Source of the DNA: Aerococcus urinaehominis
GTDB taxonomy: Bacteria > Bacillota > Bacilli > Lactobacillales > Aerococcaceae
Assembly: GCF_001543245.1 (NCBI RefSeq)
Contig: NZ_CP014163.1
Span: forward strand, 1,408,387-1,472,386
DNA: 64,000 bases
Direction of reading: 5' to 3'
Program-made: the position numbers and the translations under genes
Notes under the pieces: model-generated
Told to the model about the DNA's origin: nothing
Database searches by the model: none
The model's input: the letters and a program-made list of their open reading frames with translations, nothing else
Part shown: piece by piece, positions 57,126-64,000 of the stretch
How the letters are laid out: every line of letters starts with the position of its first letter
Position numbering within the stretch: the stretch's first letter is position 1

Positions 57126-57713
57126 ATGAGAAAACAATCGACTCAAGCTATTGTAATGGCAGCAGTTATGGGGGCTTTGGCCTACTTACTGATGTTTTTT
57201 GCTTTTCCAATTTTACCAGCCTTACCATTTTTGAAAGTGGATTTTTCTGATATTCCCTTAGCCTTGGCTACTTTTTCCTACGGGCCAGGGGCAGGTTTCC
57301 TAGCCATATTGGTTCGGTCTGTGCTGCATTACTTGCAAACTGGCGGGGATATGGGCTATCCTATAGGGGATGCCGCTTCACTATTGGCTTCAATGGCTTA
57401 TGTGTTTAGTCTCTATTACATAATTAAAGGACAAAACAAGGAAGGACAGCTAGGAAAGGGTGGGGCGAAACACACCTGGTTAGCCTATTTAGTGGCTGTT
57501 TTAGCGATGACCCTGGTGATGTCTGTGCTCAACTATTTTGTAATCACACCATTTTATATGCAAGTGATGGGCTTAGAAATCCCTAACATGCAGGAATATA
57601 TTCTTCTAGGTATCGTTCCCTTTAACCTCATCAAGGGCATTATAATATCTATAGTCAGCCATCTCATTCTGTCACGTCTACTGCCAAAATTGACTGGGCG
57701 AAAAATCAAATAG
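57126..57713 (+). CDS. ribU: Riboflavin ECF transporter substrate-binding subunit RibU
   Basis: RibU is the S component that binds riboflavin in the membrane and docks to a shared ECF energising module encoded elsewhere. The 195-residue protein has about six membrane segments. It includes the family segment F-L-K-V-D-F-S-D-I-P near residues 36-45. Control by the FMN riboswitch directly upstream supports the substrate. TAGGAGG precedes the ATG. A convergent ferredoxin gene ends 1 base downstream, with no clear terminator between. Confidence 0.95.
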   Translation: MRKQSTQAIVMAAVMGALAYLLMFFAFPILPALPFLKVDFSDIPLALATFSYGPGAGFLAILVRSVLHYLQTGGDMGYPIGDAASLLASMAYVFSLYYIIKGQNKEGQLGKGGAKHTWLAYLVAVLAMTLVMSVLNYFVITPFYMQVMGLEIPNMQEYILLGIVPFNLIKGIIISIVSHLILSRLLPKLTGRKIK

Positions 57714-57926
57714 CTAGTGCTTAGACCGCTGGATGGCACCAGTCGGGCACTTAGTTAGCGCTGCTTTAAATGTTTCTAATTGGTAATCTTCTAGGGTGAT
57801 CTGGTAGGGGTCTGGACTTGCTTTAAAGTAGGCCACCCCCTGGTCATCGTATTCAAAGAGTTCTGGCGCCTTGAGTTGGCAAATGCCGCAAGCAATGCAT
57901 TGGTCAGGTAAAATATAAGCTTTCAT
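57714..57926 (-). CDS. fer: Ferredoxin, single [4Fe-4S]
   Basis: This 70-residue electron carrier has C10-x2-C13-x2-C16 and the distant C60-P, enough for one [4Fe-4S] cluster of the Bacillus ferredoxin type. The sequence is acidic, as usual. The start at 57926 fits the family N terminus (M-K-A-Y-I-L-P-D-Q-C); a longer frame to 57959 would run into the ribosome binding site of the divergent gene. The order fer - ypbB - recQ, with fer reversed, is the same as in Bacillus. Confidence 0.92.
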   Translation of the reverse strand: MKAYILPDQCIACGICQLKAPELFEYDDQGVAYFKASPDPYQITLEDYQLETFKAALTKCPTGAIQRSKH

Positions 57927-57953
57927 ACATATGGCACATCCTTGGAGGTAAAT

Positions 57954-58985
57954 TTGCAAGCACTTATTTCATATTGGGCCGACCAGCTGCTTGCTAGTGG
58001 CTTGTCGGCATCATCAGTATATCAAATTCTAGTAGGTAAGGGCTCTTCATCGACCTATTTCAACGCTTATAAATATGATTTGACTGGTTTTTTTGGTCTA
58101 GCTCCTAAACTCACTAAAGCAGAGTTTAAAATGTGTCTGGAACAGGCGGGAAGCCCTGCCCAGCTGTCTGAAGCTAGCCTTAATAAAATTAATACTAGTA
58201 TCCAGGTCAGGAATGGCCTAGTTAATCCTCGGCAATGTAAAATCTTTGCCGAGTTTTTTGAGCTTTTTATTCAAGTCTTGGTCAACTACCGTTTGGGAGC
58301 CAGTAATTACGTGCCAACTAGCCCAGATATCAATATTCAGACTTTAGTAAAATCATTGATTCGGGCGATTGGAAAAAAACAACTTGTTCCTTTCAGTCAG
58401 CAACTTTACCAGGATTTGGGCCAACTATTAACTGATTGGCCAAGTTGGCAGGCTGATTTACTAGTAGCTAGCTACCAGCATGCCGAGCTACCAGCTTTGA
58501 CTGGTGATCAAGTGGCTGTGCACTTAAAATTAGAACCAGCCTACTTACCTCTCTTGCAGCAAGCTTGCTACCAACGTCTCTGGCGGGAGATGGCTAGTGA
58601 TAGTCGACCAGCTTTATCGCTAATTAAGACTGGCTTAGCTCAAGTGCTCTATCCCTATTCTGATTCCTGTCAACAAACTCGACTAGCTAAGCAGAGTGGT
58701 TTAAGATTGACCGCAATTGCTCAGGCGCGTCAGCTCAAACCTTCTACGATTTCAGATCATTATATAGAAATTGCTATATTTGAACCCAAACTACTTCTTG
58801 ATGAGTGGCAAGCACTGATGGGCCAACCCTACCAGCCGGGATTAAGTGAAAAGTTTACCGATTATCAAACTTTTCAATCTATTTACCCCCACCAGCCTTT
58901 TTGGTGTTTTCGCTTTGCAGAAATATTAGATATCAGGGTGGAAAGGAGTTGTAGTGGTGCAAGCCTACTATCAGCAATTAAATAA
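57954..58985 (+). CDS. YpbB-like helix-turn-helix protein
   Basis: The 343-residue product corresponds by position to Bacillus YpbB, encoded just before RecS. It is mostly helical, and a C-terminal segment (I-A-Q-A-R-Q-L-K-P-S-T-I-S-D-H-Y-I-E) looks like a helix-turn-helix of the type found in RecQ-associated proteins. Its function is unknown; a role with the helicase is inferred from conserved linkage. The start is a TTG at 57954, with GGAGG 5 bases upstream. The gene overlaps recQ by 32 bases. Confidence 0.78.
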   Translation: MQALISYWADQLLASGLSASSVYQILVGKGSSSTYFNAYKYDLTGFFGLAPKLTKAEFKMCLEQAGSPAQLSEASLNKINTSIQVRNGLVNPRQCKIFAEFFELFIQVLVNYRLGASNYVPTSPDINIQTLVKSLIRAIGKKQLVPFSQQLYQDLGQLLTDWPSWQADLLVASYQHAELPALTGDQVAVHLKLEPAYLPLLQQACYQRLWREMASDSRPALSLIKTGLAQVLYPYSDSCQQTRLAKQSGLRLTAIAQARQLKPSTISDHYIEIAIFEPKLLLDEWQALMGQPYQPGLSEKFTDYQTFQSIYPHQPFWCFRFAEILDIRVERSCSGASLLSAIK

Positions 58986-60414
58986 ATTAACAGGCTTTAA
59001 AAATTTTCGCCCGGGTCAGCTTGAAACACTCACTAGCCTGGAAAGCAATGACCATGTTTTATCAATTTTAGCAACCGGTCAGGGCAAAACTCTGATTTAC
59101 ACCCTCTACCAGGCCGTGCACCCGGGCCTTTGCCTAGTTGTATCACCCTTGATTGCACTTATGGAGGACCAAGTCAGTCAACTCAAAAAAATGGGCATCA
59201 AAAAGGTAGCTGCCCTAAATAGCCAGTTAGCCGAATCTGCTCGAATTAGCCTATTGGACCAATTAGCTAGCTATCAATTTCTTTTTATCTCTCCTGAAAT
59301 GCTTCACCAGCACAGTGTTTTGAAACAATTACAAAAGATAAAAATCTCACTTTTTGTAGTTGATGAAGCTCATTGCTTGATCCAGTGGGGTTATGATTTC
59401 CGACCAGCCTACAGCCAGCTCGGGTGGATTAGACAGGCTTTAGCCTATCCCAAGACATTAGCTTTAACCGCAACTGCGTCTCAAGCAGACTGTCATCTCA
59501 TCAAAAAGTTATTATTCAGACCTGAAGAGTGTATGAGCCTAATTAAAAAATCCAGTGACCGACCCAATATTTTTTACCACTTCCAAGAGATGCCAAAAGC
59601 AGACCTTAGTCAGGCTTTGCTTTCAGCCCTAGATGAACTTCCTAAACCAGGCTTGGTTTATGTGCATAATAAAAAAGAAGCTAACCAGCTTAGCCAATTA
59701 GTAAGTCAGGCGCTGGGCTTGAAAACCGCTCCTTACCATGGTGATCAGTCTAGCCAAGACCGGCAAGCTGTTTTAGCCCAGTATCTTAATCAAGAGCTAG
59801 ATGTGATTTTTGCGACAGCAGCTTTTGGGATGGGCATTAATCAGCAGCAAGTGCGTTTTGTGATTCACTATCACTTGCCTAGAACCATTAAAGAATTAAG
59901 TCAGGAAATGGGCCGGGCTGGACGGGATGGTCAGCAGGCTTTAGCCTTAGTTTTTTATAATCGTGATGAGTTTAATCGCTTAAATTATTTCTACCAGCAA
60001 AAAAAGGAACAGGAATCCCATTTTCTCTCTCTAATCGCAGCTTATCTGACAGGTAACTTAAGTCCAGCTAACTATCAGCATCTAGATGAAGCTGATCAAA
60101 ACTTGCTCTCTTTTTACCAGCATCATTTTGACCAAGTAGAAGCTGCCCAGTGCCACTATCAAACATATTTAGCCAAGCAAGCTAGTCAGATAGCAGAAAT
60201 ATACCATTTATTAACGAGGAACCATTGTTATCGCCAAGAGCTACTAGCCCACTTTGACGATTATAACGATGGTGAAAACGCTTTTTGTTGTAGTCACTGC
60301 CAGGCTCATTTTAAGGAAAGCAAGTATTATCGTGAATTTTTAGCTATGAACCAGGTAAGTCAATCAAGCACACCCCTCTCATGGCAAAAGAGACTAGCCC
60401 AGCTTTTTAATTAG
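58954..60414 (+). CDS. recQ: RecQ-family helicase (RecS type)
   Basis: This is a superfamily 2 DNA helicase. The Q motif region F-R-P-G-Q, Walker A T41-G-Q-G-K45-T, the D137-E-A-H140 box and motif VI (E-M-G-R-A-G-R-D-G) are intact. A small cysteine cluster (H-C-Y-R and F-C-C-S-H-C near 440-465) resembles the RecQ zinc site. The protein is 486 residues and lacks an HRDC domain, like Bacillus RecS. GAAAGGAG precedes two tandem GTG codons (58954 and 58957); either could be the start. Confidence 0.92.
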   Translation: MVQAYYQQLNKLTGFKNFRPGQLETLTSLESNDHVLSILATGQGKTLIYTLYQAVHPGLCLVVSPLIALMEDQVSQLKKMGIKKVAALNSQLAESARISLLDQLASYQFLFISPEMLHQHSVLKQLQKIKISLFVVDEAHCLIQWGYDFRPAYSQLGWIRQALAYPKTLALTATASQADCHLIKKLLFRPEECMSLIKKSSDRPNIFYHFQEMPKADLSQALLSALDELPKPGLVYVHNKKEANQLSQLVSQALGLKTAPYHGDQSSQDRQAVLAQYLNQELDVIFATAAFGMGINQQQVRFVIHYHLPRTIKELSQEMGRAGRDGQQALALVFYNRDEFNRLNYFYQQKKEQESHFLSLIAAYLTGNLSPANYQHLDEADQNLLSFYQHHFDQVEAAQCHYQTYLAKQASQIAEIYHLLTRNHCYRQELLAHFDDYNDGENAFCCSHCQAHFKESKYYREFLAMNQVSQSSTPLSWQKRLAQLFN

Positions 60415-60445
60415 TAGGTAATTTAAAGCTGGGTGAGGAAGGATA

Positions 60446-60474
60446 CTGACTTTTTCTTAAAAGAATGGTACAAT
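60446..60474 (+). promoter_or_regulatory. Promoter of the LysM gene
   Basis: CTGACT (60446-60451) and TACAAT (60469-60474) are spaced by 17 bases, with TG at 60466 giving an extended -10. Confidence 0.6.
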
Positions 60475-60501
60475 CTGAAAATGAATCAAGGGGGATGAAT
60501 G

Positions 60502-61158
60502 ATGTCACGTTGGAACGAATTAAAAAATAAATTTAGCAAAAAAACTGCTGATGATACTAAAGTTGAAAATAGCTATGGTGAATATGAAAATTTAAAGAAC
60601 CGCCAATATTCTCGTTCAGCTAGAAATAAGGGGAACAAATCGGTATCGCCCCTTATGAAGGTAGTGTTGGTTTTACTAATAACAGTCGTGGTGGTGCCGC
60701 TAGTTATGCTGGCTATCGGTTATGAACGTGAACGGGTACCGGAACCTCAGACTGCTGACCAAGTGATGGTACAAAAAACCGAGAACAAGGAAAGCCAAGC
60801 AGAAGATAAAAAGCAATCTGAAGCGGCAGCAAAGAAAAAGTCTGAGGAAGAGGCTGCTAAACAAGAATCTTCGCGACTAGCAGCTAGTAAATCACAAGAA
60901 GCGGCCTTGGCTTCATCACGTCAAGCCGAGGAACAATATCTGGCTGCCCAAGCATCCGAACAGGCATCCTTAGAAGCTTCTCGGGTCCAAGAAACTGCTC
61001 AACAAGAACAGGCTGCTTCAGCCTATACTGTACAACCAGGTGATAGCCTCTATCGAATTGCTGTTAACCATGGGATGTCTCTTGATGAATTGTTAGCACT
61101 CAATGGCTTAAGTGTAGATTCAGCAATTGCACCAGGGACAGTCTTACAAGTTCATTAG
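60502..61158 (+). CDS. LysM-domain membrane protein
   Basis: The 218-residue protein has a basic cytoplasmic N terminus and one membrane segment (about 53-73). A long low-complexity extracytoplasmic linker follows, made mostly of A, E, K, Q and S (about 85-172). A C-terminal LysM domain (175-218) would bind peptidoglycan. It resembles Bacillus YpbE in architecture and place (between recQ and cmk). It may tether the membrane to the wall; no catalytic domain is present. The ATG at 60502 is better spaced from AAGGGGGA than the one at 60499. Confidence 0.88.
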   Translation: MSRWNELKNKFSKKTADDTKVENSYGEYENLKNRQYSRSARNKGNKSVSPLMKVVLVLLITVVVVPLVMLAIGYERERVPEPQTADQVMVQKTENKESQAEDKKQSEAAAKKKSEEEAAKQESSRLAASKSQEAALASSRQAEEQYLAAQASEQASLEASRVQETAQQEQAASAYTVQPGDSLYRIAVNHGMSLDELLALNGLSVDSAIAPGTVLQVH

Positions 61159-61169
61159 GAGGTGCTATT

Positions 61170-61844
61170 ATGATGATTGCCATTGATGGCCCAGCATCTT
61201 CTGGAAAAAGTACAATTGCAAAGCGCTTGGCGACAGATTTAGATTTTATTTATTTAGATACGGGCGCCATGTATCGGGCTTTTAGCTTACTAGCGATAGA
61301 AGCAAACTGCCCAAGCACTGACTCAATTTGTCTTGCTAAACTGTTAGCTGATTTTAATATTAGTTTTACGCGTGAAGCTGATGGCCAGCATGTATGGCTC
61401 GGAGACCGAGACGTTACTAAGGAAATACGCCAAGATCAGGTGTCAAGATTAGTATCTGAATATGCCGCGCTCAGACCTGTTCGCCAAGCACTAGTTGCTA
61501 AACAACAGGCCTTTGCCCATCAAGGAGCTGGAGTAGTTATGGACGGTCGTGATATTGGTACAGTGGTCTTACCAACAGCAGACCTTAAGTTCTATTTAAC
61601 CGCTTCAGTAGCTGAGAGAGCTAGACGCCGCTATTTAGAGAATCAAGATAAGGGTCTTTCTGGTATGTCGCTGGCAGAATTAGAGGCAGAAATCACTCGT
61701 CGTGACCAGTATGACATGGGACGTGCTGAGAGTCCATTACGCGTGGCAGAAGATGCGATTGTTATTGACTCGTCGGATTTAAGCTTGGATCAAGTAGAGC
61801 AACTGATGTTAGACCAAGTTGAGCAGCGGATGATTGGCCATTAA
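61170..61844 (+). CDS. cmk: Cytidylate kinase
   Basis: Cmk phosphorylates CMP and dCMP to the diphosphates. The P-loop is G-P-A-S-S-G-K13-S-T, the CMP-binding segment D-T-G-A-M-Y-R follows near residue 30, and the lid region R-R-x-Y is present. The 224-residue length is typical. AGGAGGTG precedes tandem ATG codons; the first is kept. It lies before rpsA as in most bacteria. Confidence 0.97.
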   Translation: MMIAIDGPASSGKSTIAKRLATDLDFIYLDTGAMYRAFSLLAIEANCPSTDSICLAKLLADFNISFTREADGQHVWLGDRDVTKEIRQDQVSRLVSEYAALRPVRQALVAKQQAFAHQGAGVVMDGRDIGTVVLPTADLKFYLTASVAERARRRYLENQDKGLSGMSLAELEAEITRRDQYDMGRAESPLRVAEDAIVIDSSDLSLDQVEQLMLDQVEQRMIGH

Positions 61845-61858
61845 ATAAGTAAAAATTC

Positions 61859-61887
61859 TTGTCAAGAGAAAAAATTGATGATATAAT
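61859..61887 (+). promoter_or_regulatory. rpsA promoter
   Basis: TTGTCA (61859-61864) and consensus TATAAT (61882-61887) are spaced by 17 bases, with a TG at 61879 as an extended -10. It is one of the best promoters in the window. Confidence 0.85.
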
Positions 61888-61945
61888 TATTTTGTATCGC
61901 TTATAATTAGCGAGTTTTAGTATTACTAGGAGAGGATTTAGGTTT

Positions 61946-63238
61946 ATGTCAAACGAATTTGAAGAACAAGCAAACAACGAGGTAAATGAAGAAATGCCAT
62001 CAATGGCTGATTTATTTGCCGAAACAAAAGAGGTGAAAATTGGCGATACTGTTATCGGTGAAGTCTTAACTATCGATGATAATGATCAAGTTATCGTAGG
62101 TATTGAAGGCGCTGGTGTTGAAGGGGTTATTCCTAAACGTGAATTATCTGCAACACCTGTTGACGATATTTCAGAAATCGTTAAGGTTGGCGACAAAATT
62201 GAATTAGTTGTTGTTAAGCCAATCAAAGAGAAAGAAAATGGCTCATTCTTACTTTCTAAACGTCGCGTAGATGCTAAGAAAGTTTGGAAAGAATTAGAAG
62301 AAAAAGCTGAAAATAACGAGACAATTACTGTTCCAGTTAAGTCAGTTGTTAAGGGTGGCCTAGTTGTTGATGCTGGTGTTCGTGGTTTCATCCCTGCTTC
62401 AATGGTAGAAGATTTCTTTGTTGAAGATTTCTCTAAATACAAAGGTCAAGACTTAGAAGTTAAGATTGTTGAAATCGATCCAAATGAAAACCGTCTAATC
62501 CTTTCTCATAAAGAAATTGCTGCAGAAAAACGTGCTGCAGAGCGTGCTGAAAAATTAGAACAATTTGAAGATGGACAAATCGTCACAGGTGAAGTAGCTC
62601 GTTTAGCTAACTTTGGTGCCTTTGTAGATTTAGGTGGCATTGATGGTTTAGTACACATCTCACAAATTGCTCACCACCATGTAAAACATCCTTCTGATGA
62701 GTTAGAAGTTGGTCAAGAAGTTGAAGTTAAAATCTTATCAGTTGATAAAGAACGTGGCCGTATTTCATTGTCTATTAAAGATACTCAAGAAGGTCCTTGG
62801 GAAAATATCGAAGAGAAAGCACCTAAGGGCGCTACTCTAGATGGTGTTGTTCGTCGCCTAGTTGACTTCGGTGCCTTCGTAGAAGTGTTCCCTGGTGTTG
62901 AAGGCTTAGTTCATATCTCACAAATTTCTCATGACCATATTGCCGCAGCAAGTGAAAAACTTGAAGAAGGCCAAGAAGTTCAAGTTAAAGTTTTAGATGT
63001 GAACCCAGAGGAAGAACGTCTATCACTTTCTATCAAGGCTTTAGAAGAAGCACCTAAACGTGAAGAGGGTGACCGTCAACCACGTCAAAATAAACGTCGT
63101 GACAACAACCGTCAATCTTCTGGACGTCAAGACAATCGTCAACGTCAAAATACCCAACATGTAGAGGAAGAAACAAGCTTTACATTTGGTGACCTTTTAG
63201 GTGAACAATTAAAAGATTTGAACTTTGATGAAGAATAA
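61946..63238 (+). CDS. rpsA: 30S ribosomal protein S1 homologue (four S1 domains)
   Basis: This S1-like RNA-binding protein has four S1 domains in about residues 25-365. The third and fourth are the best conserved (F-G-A-F-V-D-L-G-G-I-D-G-L-V-H-I-S and F-G-A-F-V-E-V). A basic tail rich in R, Q and N (about 370-410) and an acidic end follow. In low-GC Firmicutes this protein is shorter than the six-domain E. coli S1 and may assist translation of some mRNAs. Codon use is strongly optimised. AGGAGAGGA precedes the ATG. Confidence 0.95.
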   Translation: MSNEFEEQANNEVNEEMPSMADLFAETKEVKIGDTVIGEVLTIDDNDQVIVGIEGAGVEGVIPKRELSATPVDDISEIVKVGDKIELVVVKPIKEKENGSFLLSKRRVDAKKVWKELEEKAENNETITVPVKSVVKGGLVVDAGVRGFIPASMVEDFFVEDFSKYKGQDLEVKIVEIDPNENRLILSHKEIAAEKRAAERAEKLEQFEDGQIVTGEVARLANFGAFVDLGGIDGLVHISQIAHHHVKHPSDELEVGQEVEVKILSVDKERGRISLSIKDTQEGPWENIEEKAPKGATLDGVVRRLVDFGAFVEVFPGVEGLVHISQISHDHIAAASEKLEEGQEVQVKVLDVNPEEERLSLSIKALEEAPKREEGDRQPRQNKRRDNNRQSSGRQDNRQRQNTQHVEEETSFTFGDLLGEQLKDLNFDEE

Positions 63239-63260
63239 TTAAGTCATAGTTTATACAATT

Positions 63261-63295
63261 AAAGGGTCTAGGACATTAGTCCAGATCCTTTTTTT
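63261..63295 (+). terminator. rpsA terminator
   Basis: AAAGGGTCT and GGAC (63261-63274) pair with GTCC and AGATCCTTT (63279-63291) with one bulge and one G-U pair, and a T run follows. Confidence 0.85.
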
Positions 63296-63314
63296 AATCA
63301 GAAAGGAGGCTAGT

Positions 63315-64000
63315 ATGGCTAGTCTAACAATTGCAATTGTTGGCCGTCCTAATGTTGGCAAGTCAACAATCTTTAATCGAATTGTTGGGGAAAGATTGAG
63401 TATTGTTGAAGATATTCCTGGTGTAACCCGTGACCGAATCTATGCGCAAGCAGAATGGCTGGGCCGGCAGATTAACCTGATTGATACCGGTGGCCTAGAA
63501 TTTGATGACCAAGATTTTAATAGTCAGATTCGCTATCAAGCTGAAATAGCTATGGCAGAAGCCGATGTTATTATTATGTTGACTAACGTTAAAGACGGTG
63601 TCACAGATACGGACGAAATGATTGCGCAACTGCTCCACCGCACTAACAAGCCAGTTATTTTAGCAGTTAACAAGGTGGATAATCCAGAACAACGCAGCGA
63701 TATTTATGAGTTTTATGCCTTGGGCTTAGGAGATCCCTATCCCTTATCAGGTGCCCATGGTCTGGGCTTGGGAGATATTCTCGACCAAGTTTTTGAAATC
63801 ATGCCTAAGGATCCGGACTTAAATGATGAGGATGATATCATTCGTTTCTGCCTGATTGGTCGACCTAATGTTGGCAAATCATCCCTAGTTAATGCTATCC
63901 TAGGTGAAGATCGGTCAATTGTCTCTGATGTTGCTGGTACGACACGAGATGCCATTGATGCCCCATTTAAGGTGGATGGGCAAGACTATCTAATTATTGA
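63315..64000 (+). CDS. der: Ribosome-associated GTPase Der/EngA (3' partial)
   Basis: Der is a double-domain GTPase needed for 50S subunit assembly. The first G domain starts with G10-R-P-N-V-G-K-S, has D-T-G-G-L and N-K-V-D, and the second begins with G182-R-P-N-V-G-K-S189. The reading frame continues past the right edge, so only about half of the protein (228 codons) is visible. AAAGGAGG precedes the ATG at 63315. The order cmk-rpsA-der is common in Firmicutes. Confidence 0.96.
   Translation, partial: MASLTIAIVGRPNVGKSTIFNRIVGERLSIVEDIPGVTRDRIYAQAEWLGRQINLIDTGGLEFDDQDFNSQIRYQAEIAMAEADVIIMLTNVKDGVTDTDEMIAQLLHRTNKPVILAVNKVDNPEQRSDIYEFYALGLGDPYPLSGAHGLGLGDILDQVFEIMPKDPDLNDEDDIIRFCLIGRPNVGKSSLVNAILGEDRSIVSDVAGTTRDAIDAPFKVDGQDYLII

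Noticed and set aside
60398-60433. Inverted repeat CCCAGCTTTTTAA / TTTAAAGCTGGG at the end of recQ
   Set aside because: The stem is good but no T run follows on the + strand, so I did not call it a terminator. It may still be a weak transcript end.

Overview
This window is an ordinary, gene-dense core chromosome segment of a low-to-moderate G+C Firmicute of the order Lactobacillales. I lean to the Aerococcaceae or a neighbouring family, but that is inference from gene order and protein style, not from a marker gene. The evidence for the order is a division/cell-wall cluster ftsL-pbpX-mraY-murD-murG-divIB-ftsA-ftsZ-ylmE-ylmG-ylmH-divIVA-ileS, a PASTA-bearing PBP2X, T-box control of ileS, RNase Y, EzrA, RecS-type RecQ and an ECF-type RibU. 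No tRNA, rRNA, CRISPR array, prophage, insertion sequence or recognisable defence system was seen.

Layout. 1-12539: peptidoglycan precursor synthesis and Z-ring genes, all on the + strand; ftsL is cut by the left edge, and sepF is missing from its usual place between ylmE and ylmG. 12540-15872: a promoter and T-box leader, ileS, and a small cold-shock-like gene. 15897-17933 (- strand): a GlsB/YeaQ-type membrane protein and an xpaC-telA pair. 18070-20226: Nudix hydrolase, a MacP-like membrane protein, mtnN and a nicotinamidase. 20227-26325: rpsD behind a structured leader, ezrA, the nifZ-thiI tRNA-thiolation pair and a VOC/glyoxalase protein. 26380-29460: gnd (+), with a tiny basic membrane protein, yidC and acyP on the - strand. 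29611-37934: ftsK, pgsA, a probable structured RNA, cinA, recA (with a LexA-like box), rny and ymdB.

37956-49171: DNA maintenance genes mutS-mutL, msrB, ruvA-ruvB, queA and dnaE. 49262-52006: glycolytic pfkA-pyk. 52121-56855: cvfB, a Fur-family regulator, xerD, ribT, scpA-scpB and rluB. 56858-57713: an FMN riboswitch controlling ribU. 57714-61158: ferredoxin (-), a YpbB-like protein, recQ and a LysM membrane protein. 61170-64000: cmk, rpsA and der, which runs off the right edge.

How the genes work together. The first 12 kb makes lipid II and builds the divisome; ezrA, ftsK, scpAB and xerD add Z-ring control and chromosome segregation. MutS, MutL and DnaE each carry a clear sliding-clamp-binding peptide, which ties mismatch repair and replication to the same clamp. 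Regulation that can be read from the DNA includes a T-box, an FMN riboswitch, an rpsD leader, a recA SOS box, a cre-like site before pfkA-pyk, thirteen Rho-independent terminators and many extended -10 (TGn) promoters. I found no clearly new multi-gene system. The best candidates for follow-up are the structured RNA between pgsA and cinA, the rpsD leader, the MacP-like gene and the missing sepF.
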